Shown here one piece after another: positions 19,636 to 30,827 of a stretch of 64,000 nucleotides of DNA; the stretch's first letter is position 1, and every line of letters begins with the position of its first letter. Origin of the DNA: Mangifera indica (taxonomy: Eukaryota > Streptophyta > Magnoliopsida > Sapindales > Anacardiaceae); assembly GCF_011075055.1 (NCBI RefSeq), contig NC_058143.1, positions 11,671,057 to 11,735,056 on the forward strand, in the 5' to 3' direction. The notes under the pieces are model-generated. The model ran no database searches, had not been told where the DNA came from, and saw only the letters and a program-made list of their open reading frames with translations. Both the position numbers and the translations under genes were made by a program.

Positions 19636-22108
19636 ATGGGCACAGGACACGAGTTGGGCAGTACAAACGAGCTTTATCGGGCAGCCCTGAACAACGATTG
19701 GGAATCTCTGAAGAAATTCTACCAGAAAAATGTTGGTTCGCTGTTATTTCCTGTCACGGCCTCCATGGACATTGCATTTCACTTGGCGGTGTTCAGCAAG
19801 AGTAAAGATCCGCTTCAATTTTTACTTGATATTTCCAAAGAACATTCTATGGTAAGGTATGGCTATTTAGAAAGAAATGGCAACGGGAACACACCTCTTC
19901 ATGAGGCTGCAGCCAATGGGAATCTGGAGGCCGTAGAGGCTTTGGTCAGACATCATTGGAAGCTCACCGAGGAAGATATTGAAGATCCACCTGAGGAAGA
20001 GTTCCTAGAGGCCGTAAATATAAAAGACGAAACCCCGCTTTTTATTGCTGCTGCATTTGGGAAAACAGAAGTGGTGAAGTTTTTAACTGCAACATCATTA
20101 GAACTTCACAAAAGATTAATATACCAAGAAGGAGGAGGGACTGAAGAAGTATATTTTAAGCTTAAAAATATTCACCGCCAAAACAAACGCTTCATCAAGG
20201 TAAAGCCCAAACCTAAAGCCTCCAACGAGTTGCCTGGTGCCATCCAAGGTGAAATAATATCAGAGCCAGAGCCTGGTGCCATGGAAGAAGAAAGATTTAT
20301 AAAAGTGCCTGATACCTCCATTCTGCACGTTGCCATCACAGGACACCATTTTGGTCTCTGTCTCTACCCACCTAGCTTCTTTACTTTTGCTTTGAAATGA
20401 AATATATATTCAACTGATATTTGATGTGCTTTCTTTTCAAATATTCTCAGAAACGGCTCTATATTTACTGAAGATGGATGAATCATTAGCAGCACTCAGG
20501 GACCTAGATGGCTGGACCTCTCTTCACCTACTAGCAACCATGCCCTCAGCTTTCGTAAGTGGATATCAATGGGGCAGATTGATCCACAGATTCATATATT
20601 TCTGTAAGTATATTTTTCACCTTTCCATAATTCTATTAAAGATAATGTATGCATAAGGATATGTTAAAAGGACCTTTTGTATCAATTTATAGCTCTTCCA
20701 ATCGGTGATGATGAAAAAGCTACTACAAAAATTTCCAAAGGTAAAACTTTTCTTTTGTTCGCTTAAGGGATATTGTGCATAATTTCTCTCTTCATCACTT
20801 TTGCTCATTGAGCACCTTCTTTTCTCCTAAACACGAATAGGGTGGCTTAAATTACTGGGAAAAATCTGTGCACTAATAAGGAGTAACATCTTGGAAGAAA
20901 AGAGAAAGCATAAACTTGCTTTCAAACTAGCGGAGACACTGATAAAAAAAGATACTTCTTGGGAAGAAACCATTAATAAGCAAGTGGTCCCAGAGTCTCC
21001 ATTTGATAAAGACCAGTCTTCAAAAGGAGAAGATAAGCCAATCCCGTTATTGCTGGCGACTGAAAAAGGAATAGCAGAAATTGTGAACAAGATACTAGAA
21101 GTATGTCCCCAGCTAGTTGAGCATCACAATGATCTGGATCAGAACATACTGCATGTGGCAATTAAGCACCGTCAATATAATATCTTTAATCATGTGAAAA
21201 ATATGGAAATACCAATGACAAGGTTAGTCCGAAAGGTTGACAAAAATGGCTACACCATCTTGCACCAAGCTGCAGACATGAAGCCAGAGACTACAAAGCG
21301 TCACCCAGCAGGACCTGTATACCAACTCCAGGAAGAGATAAAGTGGTACAAAGTAAGCCCCCTAGCTCTTTCTTCTACAAGATTTTTACCTAATAAACGT
21401 GCTTATATGTAAGTTATGTTTCTATATATGCAGCGTGTAAAGGAGATCATGCCCGCCCACTACGCCATGTTTCGCAGCAAGGACGTAAAGAAGACTTGCG
21501 AAGAGCTATTCAATTCGAAGCACAATGAACTACTTGGGCAAGCACAGAATTGGATAAGAGGCACTTCTCAGTCTTGCTCTGCAGTGGCTGTTCTCGTTGC
21601 TACAGTGGTCTTTGCAGCTGCGTACACTGTTCCTGGAGGTTCTAATGAACAGGGGTATCCAATTTTCCTCAACAACACTCTCTTTGAGCTTTTCACAGTC
21701 ATGGACGTTATTGCTTTGGCCTGCTCCTTAACCTCCGTTGTCATGTTCTTGTCCATCCTCTCATCGTCTTATACGTATCATGAATTCCTCCACGAACTCC
21801 CTAGAAAACTCACAATAGGCTTTTCCTTGCTTTTCATTTCATTGGCTACAACAGTGATTGCATTCGCAGCAACATTATTGCTCATAGTTCGTTTGGAAAA
21901 TCCACATTGGACCACCAGTCTCATTTATACTGCTACATTTTTTCCTGTCAGCATATTTGCACTCATTAATTTTCCCATGTATGCTGCATTTGACAATATT
22001 GTGCTCAAGTTGTATCATAGATTGTCTAAGAATTGGCGTGTCACAGTCTCCACCGCCCAAGAAGTCAGCTTCCAGACAGGGTTCCTTTGCAGACCAAGGA
22101 GCTCCTAA
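19636..22108 (+). CDS. Ankyrin-repeat PGG-domain membrane protein, gene B
   Basis: Five exons: 19636-20353, 20451-20603, 20693-20740, 20841-21352 and 21434-22108. Introns are GT-AG, and the frame is open for 701 aa. Exon 1 carries ankyrin repeats NTPLHEAAANGNLEAVEALV and ETPLFIAAAFG. Exon 2 gives TALYLLKMDESLAALRDLDG. Exon 4 gives PIPLLLATEKGIAEIVNKIL and NILHVAIKH. The last exon encodes the PGG domain (PGG at aa 544-546) with four membrane helices. Compared with A, exon 4 is 30 nt longer and exon 5 keeps the SKDVKKTCEEL segment also seen in pseudogene D, so B looks nearest the ancestral form. It is probably an ER/plasma-membrane signalling protein of the ACD6/ITN1 class. A start reading from TTG at 19609 is possible in frame, but the ATG at 19636 is conserved in A and C. 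Confidence 0.87.
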
Positions 22109-22734
22109 ACAAACCGAATAGAACAAAAAGCAGCTTGAGAACGATAATCAATTGTCTGAGGAGAGTGGTAACGATAACAAGCCCAAGCTCCCAGTCTCAG
22201 ATTTATATTAGTTGAGGCTGATAAGTTTATAAGATATTACAAACTAGTGTGACTCTGTTTTCTTTATTTTGGGTTTCATCAAGTCAAGAGTGAGTGTCAA
22301 ATAAGAGAGTATTTTACTCTTATTCTGTTAAAATTTTATGTCAAACAAGAGAATATTTTACTTTTTGTTCTAATAAAATTTTATGCAAGTAGTATGTGTT
22401 TTTTAAGAATATAAATTCAAAATATTTAAAGTTTATTTATCATATTTAATAACATGCTTATTTTCCAAGAACCAATTGTCTCCATATATTAATTCATAAT
22501 TTCTCCATGTAATTCCACTTTCTATTCTCCAGTAGAATAATTAATTAACAGTACCAAATCAGATAATCATGTTTCTGAATCATTCAAACCCATGTATTAT
22601 TCACAAGTCTAAGAGAAGAGGATTGGTTTCCATCTAAGAGAACCAGAAAATTATGATAATATAAGTAATTTATTAGGCGGGCTCATGGCGTTAGGAGAGA
22701 GCTTCCTTGATGAACACAAACACACTGCCTGCGT
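22109..22734 (+). other. 3' flank of gene B
   Basis: The old tail sequence continues to about 22212. A candidate poly(A) signal AATAAA is at 22372-22377. The family 3' flank follows without the MITE present behind A and C (uninterrupted site near 22660). Confidence 0.55.
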
Positions 22735-25230
22735 CTCCCCTGGAAATATGAAGCTCTTCACCCAGCTATGATGTTAGCAACCAAGACTGCACATCGCTGT
22801 TAGAGATTGAGATGAAGCTGTATCTTGGACTGGTAAAAAAGCCTTTCAATGGGGAAAGGTCAATCTTTTGTCCCAAAAATTCGTCATTGTCAGGTAAAAC
22901 CATAGAGTCTGATATCATTGTTAGGTAAAACTATGAAGTCTGATATCTGAGGAGTCTCGATGATGCCTTCTTCAAACTTGATCTAAACACAGAAATGAAA
23001 TGGCCAATTAGAGATGAACCCAGACTGATAAATCTGGACGCCAAACCTGCACACGCTCGGGACTTGGGACTTCATATTTGGCATTGGTACTAATGGTGGT
23101 TGCAGCCGATGGCCACACATATCCAAAGTCAGATTCTTAGATAGGGTTGGAGACAGAATCAAGCTTAACTAATCCAAACTCAATTGTCAATTTGACTCGA
23201 ATGGCTCAAAACAAGCATAGTTTTGGTGAGTTCGAATCTAACGATTAATTTTGTACTCAAACTTGAGGGCGTTCAGCTCACTAAATTCATAGGCCTAGAA
23301 GAGTTTGATTCAGCTACAACCGAAGAGTTCTAGTCCATTTTGACTCAGCTACATTACGGTTACAGTCGAATTAGAGCTCAGTTCCTTTTAGACTGAAATT
23401 TGAGTGTAGCTTATTTTAAATTGAACCAAACTCCAAACTAATTTGAGATAAACTTAACTTGAATCCACCTCCTAATAAGGGGAATATCCAGGTATGATCA
23501 AAGACCAGTTTATATTGTTTCGAATCCCAAAAAATCATCTGATGATTGACAATCACAATCCAAATACTCACCTAAGGTATATTGAAAAACAATTTAACTT
23601 TATATTTTATTGGCCAAAAGACTTATTCCCACCTAAAGTATACTGAAAATTCAAAGTAAACTTTATTAATTTTCTAAAACCCAAATACTCACCTATCCGT
23701 TAGTTTTGACAATCACAATTAGAGGTAAATCCTCATTTAAAGATTTTTATTTGAATAAAGAAAAATTGATTTCATTTTAACCCCTTAGTTTTAAAAACTA
23801 ATCTTTTTTCCCAAGTTTATTTAAACAAACAAAAATTAATTTCTTTTTTCCCCCTTAGTTTTAAAAACTAACTATTTTCCCTTAACTCAAATTTTGAAAC
23901 ATTGCATTTACACCCCCAAAAGCTTAATTCCATCTTTCCAATGGTTGTACTTTTAGCATTCCTCCTTGGCAACATCTCCCCTCCCTCCATGGTGATTTCC
24001 CAGAGTGGAAACCAACGAAAAACTGATTGAAATGGTCAAATTTTCTCACATGGATCTGTGTGATGCAACACTGTCCGACTGATTTGTGTGTCGGTGATGA
24101 ACTGATAGTTGCACGGATTTGTATGATTTTTGCATAGATCTATGTGAGAAAATCTGGCCATTTCGACCATATTTTTGGTGATTTTTGCATTGGGAAACCA
24201 CCATGGAGGGATAGGAGATACTGCCGGAGAGAAACCTCAGAAAGAACAGTGGCCGGAAAGATAGAATGAAGTTTTTGAGATGTAAATGCAATGTTTCAAA
24301 GTTTGAGTTAAACAGAAATGATTGATTTTTAAAACTAAGGGGAAAAAAGAAATAACATTTCTTTGTTTAAATAAAAAATTTTAAATGATGATTTTATCCT
24401 TGACTGTAACAGCTGAAACTAATAGATATGTAAGTATTTAAGTTTTCAAAAATTAACAAATATCACATTGGGTTTTAACTATACCTTGGGTGGGAATGAG
24501 TTGTTTGATCTATTTTATCCGAACCACTCTTGACTACCCAGTTTCCAATATGATATATCATCTTAAATAAGTCAAAGATTCAAATCAACTCAAGCACTAG
24601 CAAGCCATAAAAATACCCAATTTTTAAAACAACCAAATTCAATCCCTTCACCATAATTTTCCCACAAACCATAAAAGGGAAACAAGCACTTACGCAAGAA
24701 TCTATTTGCTGTTAAGCAAAGTTAACGCCTCAGTTGGTGCGGGAGTCGGATTCTTAGCTTCAAGATGTCTAATAAGCTCAACGATCTCCGTTCTCGTTTC
24801 GCTAGTCGTTGTCAACCCGCGATCGGTCCCATAGAATGAATCAATTAACGCCTTCTTCAAGTTTTCAATCTCCGTCATTTCTACGGGCTTCTCCTCCTCT
24901 GTTACGGCCACGGCGGCATCTTCGTCCTCCTTATCGGGATACCATTCGTCATAGTCCACGGCCCGAGCCACGAACACCGGCCTTGCGCTCAGCTACTTCT
25001 CAGTGATTCTCTGCGAAATTTTGACCGAGTTTAGAGGAAGAATCAAAGGCTTCACAGTAGTGAGATGCTGATGAGGTGCCGTTAAAGAAACGGTTTCGCA
25101 TGGGAATTGAGTGAGTTGAGAGAGTGAAGCCATTGACTCTTCAGTTTGTTGATTACAATGAGAAGTCTGTAAATAGACGAGCAGGCGATAGGCCAGAAAT
25201 AACATGGGCACTAGGTTTTGTAACCGGCCA
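22735..25230 (-). pseudogene. Plastid fibrillin (PAP) pseudogene, copy B
   Basis: Minus strand. The transit peptide starts at ATG 25133 (MASLSQLTQFPCETVSLT), followed by KISQRITEK and a TAG stop. The frame then resumes as [41 protein letters not shown] and [13 protein letters not shown]. Later pieces: NAKYEVPSPERVQ (about 23.05 kb) and, after an intact TTTAG acceptor, IKFEEGIIETPQIS (about 22.97 kb), then the LGQKIDLSPLKG region. Shared damage with the other copies: the TAG after the transit peptide, the 31-bp tandem duplication at 22894-22955, and no visible YTSF...SGLFPLLS exon. This is the best preserved of the three. The family coats plastoglobules and chromoplast fibrils in plastids. It could be transcribed, but a full protein is unlikely. 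Confidence 0.8.
23612..24510. mobile_element. Mutator-like non-autonomous element, 899 bp
   Basis: Left end GGCCAAAAGACTTATTCCCA, right end complementary in part (TGGGAATGAGTTGTTTGATC). Target duplication TATTTTATT (23603-23611) and TATTTTATC (24511-24519). It sits in the fibrillin intron only 3 bp away from the site used independently by the 10702 element in copy A. The interior holds an imperfect inverted repeat around 24050-24140, and no transposase. Confidence 0.8.
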
Positions 25231-26832
25231 AATGTCAAATGACTATGTTCGACCCAATGTTTACTGAACTAAAAAAGTCTATCCGGTAAGTTTGAAAAAG
25301 CGAAACACTCACCCATTACCATATCTGTTAGTACATGTTAATATATTCTGTTAACTTTCAATTAAATTACTGATTTATCCCTAAATCAAAAATGATTCCC
25401 AAATACTTAATTTTAACTCAAAGGACGTAAACCTATGTAAAACTTTCCTTCAATTTTTTTTTTTTTCAAATGCTTGTTTTTTTTCCTATCTTGACTCAGC
25501 AGACCCAGAAAATCTCCCCTATTTGAATTTCCATCTCTGACTAAAATCTCCTTTCATAAGTTTTCCATACCTGTTTTTCTAGGTAACATATGTCAACATC
25601 CAATTGACAGATTAATCATCATCCCAGACATGGTGGACGGTTGTAACTGTTGATGGTCACCAAACCGGAAAGAAAGATGAAAAGATTGTGAGAAATGGAC
25701 AAAAGCGTGGAACTGTGGAAGTGGTATAAATATGGAGGTGGGTGAAAGGAAACTTTCTTTCCCTTTTTTTCATATAAATGCTTGAATTTCCATCTCCAAC
25801 TTTCTTTGAATTTTTTTTCTAGTCGAAGGTGAAAATTCAAAGAGTCAAGAAAGGAGAAATCAAGCATTTAAAAAAAAAAAATTGAAAGAAAGTTCAATGT
25901 TTGTGAGATGGATTTACGTGCTTTGAGCTGTAATTGAGTATTTGGGAATCATCCTTTGAATAAGGGTAAGTCAGTAATTTAATTTGAAAACTAACAGAAG
26001 GTTTGACAGATATGAGTGATAAGTGGGTGATTGGGTTTTCAAACTGAACAGGTGGAAATTGTCATTTCAGCAAACCTTGGGTGGGAGCCAAAACGTTATT
26101 CCCAACCTAGGTTTAGCTTTAATATACTTTTATTCACTAATTTTTGAAAATTCAAATGTCTATATATTTGTTAAATTTTACCATTATTATCAGGAATAAA
26201 ATCATTTAGCTAAAAATTTAAAAAAACTAAAATTTTCTTACATTTTCTACCTTAGTTTAAAAATTTAACAATTTTTCTCTATTCAAAGTTTGAAAAGTGT
26301 CAATTTTTTCTATAAATTTTTTTCTTTTTCTCTCGAATGACCATTCATCACCTTCGGCCGTCAACTCTCTCCCTCCTAGTCAGTTTTCCTTCTCTCTTCA
26401 ATCATCTTTATCTTCAATAAAGACAATTAAAGAGGGAAGAGAGAATAACTGGGAGAGAGAAAGCCAATGATCGGAGAGAACGAATGGTTGCCAAACATAA
26501 AAATCTAGAACTAAAGAGATGAATTTAAAAAGCTAGGGGGGGTTGTATACCAAAAAAAGATAAAAGCTTGCAAACCTTGACTTGAGGGAGGGGAGAAACT
26601 CAACTTTTAAATTTGGAAAATATAAGATTGAAAGATAAAAATTTAAAATTTAAAATTTAAAGATAATCCTAAAATATAAGTTTCAATAAAATTTTTAAAT
26701 CATAATTTAATTCTGATAATAATAATAATATTTAATAGATGAATATGTATTTAAATTTTTGTCAGATAAATAAATATTTAAATTTTTTAAAATTAATGGG
26801 GTATAACTCTGAATTTACCCAAAACCTTGGCC
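25226..26832. mobile_element. Two abutting Mutator-like elements
   Basis: A left end GGCCAAATGTCAAATGACTA starts near 25228. A right-end motif AAACCTTGGGTGGGA at about 26070-26085 runs straight into a second left end GCCAAAACGTTATTCCCA, and the second element ends ACCTTGGCC at 26832. The second matches 60085-60976 and 12308-12975, while the first is specific to block B. Inner ends are eroded, so exact borders are uncertain. No protein gene. Confidence 0.55.
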
Positions 26833-27403
26833 TTCGTGATATCTCGATGTTGTCTAGATGAAACTTTGGGACAAGGACTTTGTCCTTGGATACAATGGTT
26901 TTGTTTCGTGAGATTGTGAGGGCAATATTGGGTTTAGAAGGTTGGTGTCCAAATGGATTGGATTATTGACACGTGGATGTTAAATTGAGATTTGAGGTAA
27001 GGAACGATTTGTATTTTATTCAGAATTAGTTAGCATGTAACAACACAATCATGTTGCTTTTGTGAGAAAAAATTAAGGTCTAGAATTTTCTTTTCTGATT
27101 GGGCAACATAATATCCTGCTAGTTAGTGTGACATGAATTTAAATCAAATTAAACTCAAATAAAAACTTACTCAAGCTTGATTTAAAATTCAAATATAGAG
27201 TTTGAGTTTGATTTGATCAAATGGTGAACATTAATTTTATAAATGGTATTGAATGGTAAAAAAAAAAAAAAAATTAAGAAGATGATCACTAAAAAAAAGG
27301 GTTGAAAAAAAGGGAAAAATCTTTAAAAAAAAAAAAAGAAAGAGTTTCAACAAGCCTTTGAACTCATATTAAGCTATCAAATTGTAACTTAATCTGTACA
27401 CAA
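26833..27403. other. Spacer matching 60977-61520
   Basis: No gene. It is collinear with 60977-61520 in block C (TTTGGGA(C/T)(A/G)AGGACTT..., GAGATTGTGAGGGCAATATT). A-rich runs at 27260-27340. Confidence 0.5.
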
Positions 27404-27665
27404 GTTTGGAAAAGCCACATTGGACCACCACTATCATTTATACTACTACATTTTTTTCTCTTAGGATTTTTACACTCACACAATTTCCTATTTATGTTGC
27501 AATTGAGAAAACTTTACTCGTAAGTTGTATCATAATTTGTCTAAGAATTTGCATGTCACAAAGCCTCCACTACACATTGCAACTTTAGAACAAGGTCAAT
27601 TGTCTAAGAAGATTGTTAATCATAACAAGCCGAGCTCCCTAGTCTGAGGGATTTATATAAGTTGT
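27404..27665 (+). pseudogene. PGG-domain 3' fragment
   Basis: GAAAAGCCACATTGGACCAC opens a frame EKPHWTTTIIYTTTF, equivalent to the start of the fourth membrane helix of genes A-C, followed by the conserved tail (ACAAAGCCTCCAC, GTCAATTGTCTAAGAAG, CCTAGTCTGAGG) and then the family 3' flank. The ankyrin exons and first three helices are absent. Paralogue at 61521 in block C. Confidence 0.75.
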
Positions 27666-28700
27666 CCTAAGGCTAAATAAAAGAGGATAATATGTCTCTA
27701 ATCCAATAGATATTACAAATAAGAGGAAATTTTGTTTGACCAAGTTAAGAATAAATGTCAAAGAAGAAAATATTTTAGTCTGTTCTAATATAATTTTATG
27801 TAAATGATGGGTGTCTTTTAGATGGTATGTTATATTAAGTCTATAAATTCAAAACATTTAATCTATTTTTACGATGATTCAATAAGGTTTTTAACTTATT
27901 TTCCAAATATTAATTCTCTTCATATATTAATTTTTGTCATTTGTTTATTTCAAAAACTTCTATTGAACTCAGTATTAAAGACTTGTATAATTTCTACATA
28001 TAGATTTCAATTTCTATTCTCCAACTGAATAATTAATTAATAGTACCAAATCATACAATCATGTTTTTGAGTCATTCAAACCCAAGAATTATTACTCAAA
28101 TCCAAAAGAAAAGTAGTATTCATATAAGGGAACTAGAAACTTATTGGGCGGATTCATGGCGTCAAGGGAGAGCTTCCTTCCTTGATAAAGTATTTCGTGA
28201 ACACAAACCCATGAGTGTAGAAAGGAAAGAGGCAAGATGCAAAGAGAGAAGAAAGCAAAGAGACAGTGAAGGGATCACTAAAGTTATTGCATGGTAGCCA
28301 TAGAAGAGTCCTCTTATGATCCGAGAGAAGAATTCAGAGCTTCCATGATTGAGAAGATATTGGCAAAACGGATTGAAGAAGCCAAATATCTTTGAGGGCT
28401 GTTGAATTATTATATGTCCATGAATTCCAAGGAGCATTATGGGATTATACTTGAGGTTTTTTATGGCATTTGTACTAGTTTGTTTGATAAACGCCATTGA
28501 GATTATTTTTAAAATTAATTTAGAAACTATAGCCCTATTTTTCAAAGCATGCATGCTTGTAAGAATATTATTACCAATTTTGTAATTATAACTCAAAGAA
28601 TGACCTTATATATACTTTCAATTATATTATAATGATATTGTACTAACTAATTTGTTATTTTTTATAATTAGATTAGATTACCACTTCGTCTATAAGTTAC
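27666..28700 (+). repeat. 3' flank of the PGG fragment
   Basis: Collinear with 61747-62700. It contains a 78-codon frame (28061-28297) that is also open at 62125-62361, but its first third is ordinary family 3' flank, so it is probably not a gene. Confidence 0.5.
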
Positions 28701-29360
28701 GATGCACATGGATCTCAAACTTGTAACAGTTAAGATAAGAATCTTAATATATAAAAACATTGTTTATGTATCCCATCAATAACCACTTTTGAAGCATGCT
28801 TTACTAATGGGTTTGTGTTCACTATCTCCCAAATATGAAGAATAAGTTATAACACATTTCCCAATGACTATGTGTCAATCCACAAAGTTACAAAACCTGT
28901 AAGCAGTTAAGATGTGAATTTTAATAAATAAACACATTATTCATATGCCTAATTGGTATTTACTTTTGAAAGCATGCTTTACTTATAGGTTTGTGTTCAC
29001 TGTCTCACTAGCATGGAGAATAAGTTATTTTGCACTTTCCAATGAATATGTGCTGATGCGCACAAGTCCAAAACTTGTAAGTGGTTAAGATAAGAATTTT
29101 TACATATAAACACATTATTCCGATGCCCCATTGGTATCCACCTTTGAAAGAATGCTTTACTTATGGGTTTGTGTTTACTATCTCACGGACGTGAAGAACA
29201 AGTTATTATTAATGCCTTTTTCATAGGTCCCAAACTTGTAAGTTGTTAAGATAAGAACCTTAATATATAAACACATTATTCATTTGCCCATCAGTATCTA
29301 CTTTTGAAAGCATCCTTTACTTATGGGTTTGTGTTCACTGTCTTATATATATGATTATAA
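28701..29360. repeat. About 160-180-bp tandem repeat array
   Basis: The TTTGTGTTCA landmark falls at 28812, 28990, 29168 and 29328 (in the third copy TTTGTGTTTA). Each unit ends with GTTAAGATAAGAATCTTAAT-type sequence, TATAAACACATTATTC and CACTTTTGAAAGCATG. It parallels the array at 14331-16200. Confidence 0.75.
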
Positions 29361-29831
29361 AGTATTTTTTAATGAATATGTTTCATTGAGTTTTAATACT
29401 TATTGTTGGGATTGACAATCAAGGGACTAAACGTATCACTTACGAAGACATGCGAAATGACTCTAATATTATTGCTAACATTCATATTTAATAAATCGGC
29501 CCACTATTGAGATATAGTCCGTTATAGATACACAACCCATTGCTTTTGAACATATGCATAGTGTTGTTCTTTAACAATTTAGGATCCCACAGACTACTAA
29601 GCTACTATTATCTTAGCAAGACTACGTATTGTAGATGTTCATACATACTCAATATATCTCTCATGTTTTACCTATATGAGATTTGTCTTGAGATATTATA
29701 AAATAGTCCAATTTTGGGTGAATCCAATTATCGGTTTATTTCTTATTCATTTTATTATAAACTAATAATCATCTTTTATGTTTATTATACTTTCACAATA
29801 GTAAAAATAAGAATGAACTTTATCTTTATTG

Positions 29832-30819
29832 CAAGGTTTTGAAAACCGGACCGGCCGGTTTACTCGGTTGAACTGGATAACAGCTGCAAGTTTGGTCCAA
29901 TTTACTTTATAAACTGGGTTAATTATTGATTCGATCAAATTGGTTAAAATTGACGAATTGGATGAATCGGTTGAAACCGGTAGAATTAGGTTTAACCAAT
30001 TTGCATTTAATATACATTTTTGTCAACGTGATTGCGAGCCCTAACTTGTAAAACTTATCCCCCTTTTCATATTTTGCGCATTTTGGAACAGCGGCAGCGG
30101 CTTCAGTTCTTCATCTTTCAGTTCTTGTAAAACTTATCCCCCATTTGGAACAAAGGCAGCAGCTTCAGTTCAATTTGGAACAAAGGCAACGTGATTGTCT
30201 GCCAATGGAGATCTTGCCCCGTAATGCAACTGCCCCTCCCTCTGGTTGCAGAGAGATGCCAAATAGCCCAAATTGTACAATTTAAAATTGGGAAGTAAGC
30301 TGAGTCGTCTCTGCTGCTTTGTTATAGAAACACTCAATTTTGAAAATTCCTAGCAACATATATAGTTCTATAGAATGCCACACTTCTAAGATCCCATCTT
30401 TTATTCTCATCATTAAACTGAGGCCCCCATCCATGATAACACTTCAAGCCATACATCATAAGTGTTATATAGTGTTTTTTTTTTTTTTTTAATATGAAGA
30501 GTGGTTGGAGCATCCATGTGTGAATTATTTGATTAAGATATTTTAAATTATATTTTTGTTTTGTTTTGTTTAGGTTCTTTTTAACGAATTGAAATTTATG
30601 TTTCAAAGAAGCAAATATATCTTCTTGTTGTTGATGATTGTACACATTTGTTTTTAATGAATTCATATGGATTGTTTAAAACATGTATAAATTATTGATA
30701 TTATTTAATAAATTCATTATAATTTAATAATAGGTTGAATTGGCCAAACCAATCAATCAATCAAATCATGAACTAGTAAGATAATCGATTCAATCACTGA
30801 TCCGATTTTAAAGACCTTA
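29832..30819. mobile_element. hAT-type non-autonomous element, 988 bp
   Basis: Left end CAAGGTTTTGAAAACCGGA, right end TCCGATTTTAAAGACCTTA, which are inverted repeats with few mismatches. Target duplication CTTTATTG (29824-29831) and CTTTATTA (30820-30827), 8 bp as in hAT elements. The parallel region near 16640 reads CTTTATTATATTC without insert. Open frames inside are not convincing. Confidence 0.82.
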
Positions 30820-30827
30820 CTTTATTA

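Noticed and set aside
30334..30666. 110-aa minus-strand frame
   Set aside because: Located within the hAT element, lysine-rich from A/T runs, with no transposase motif.
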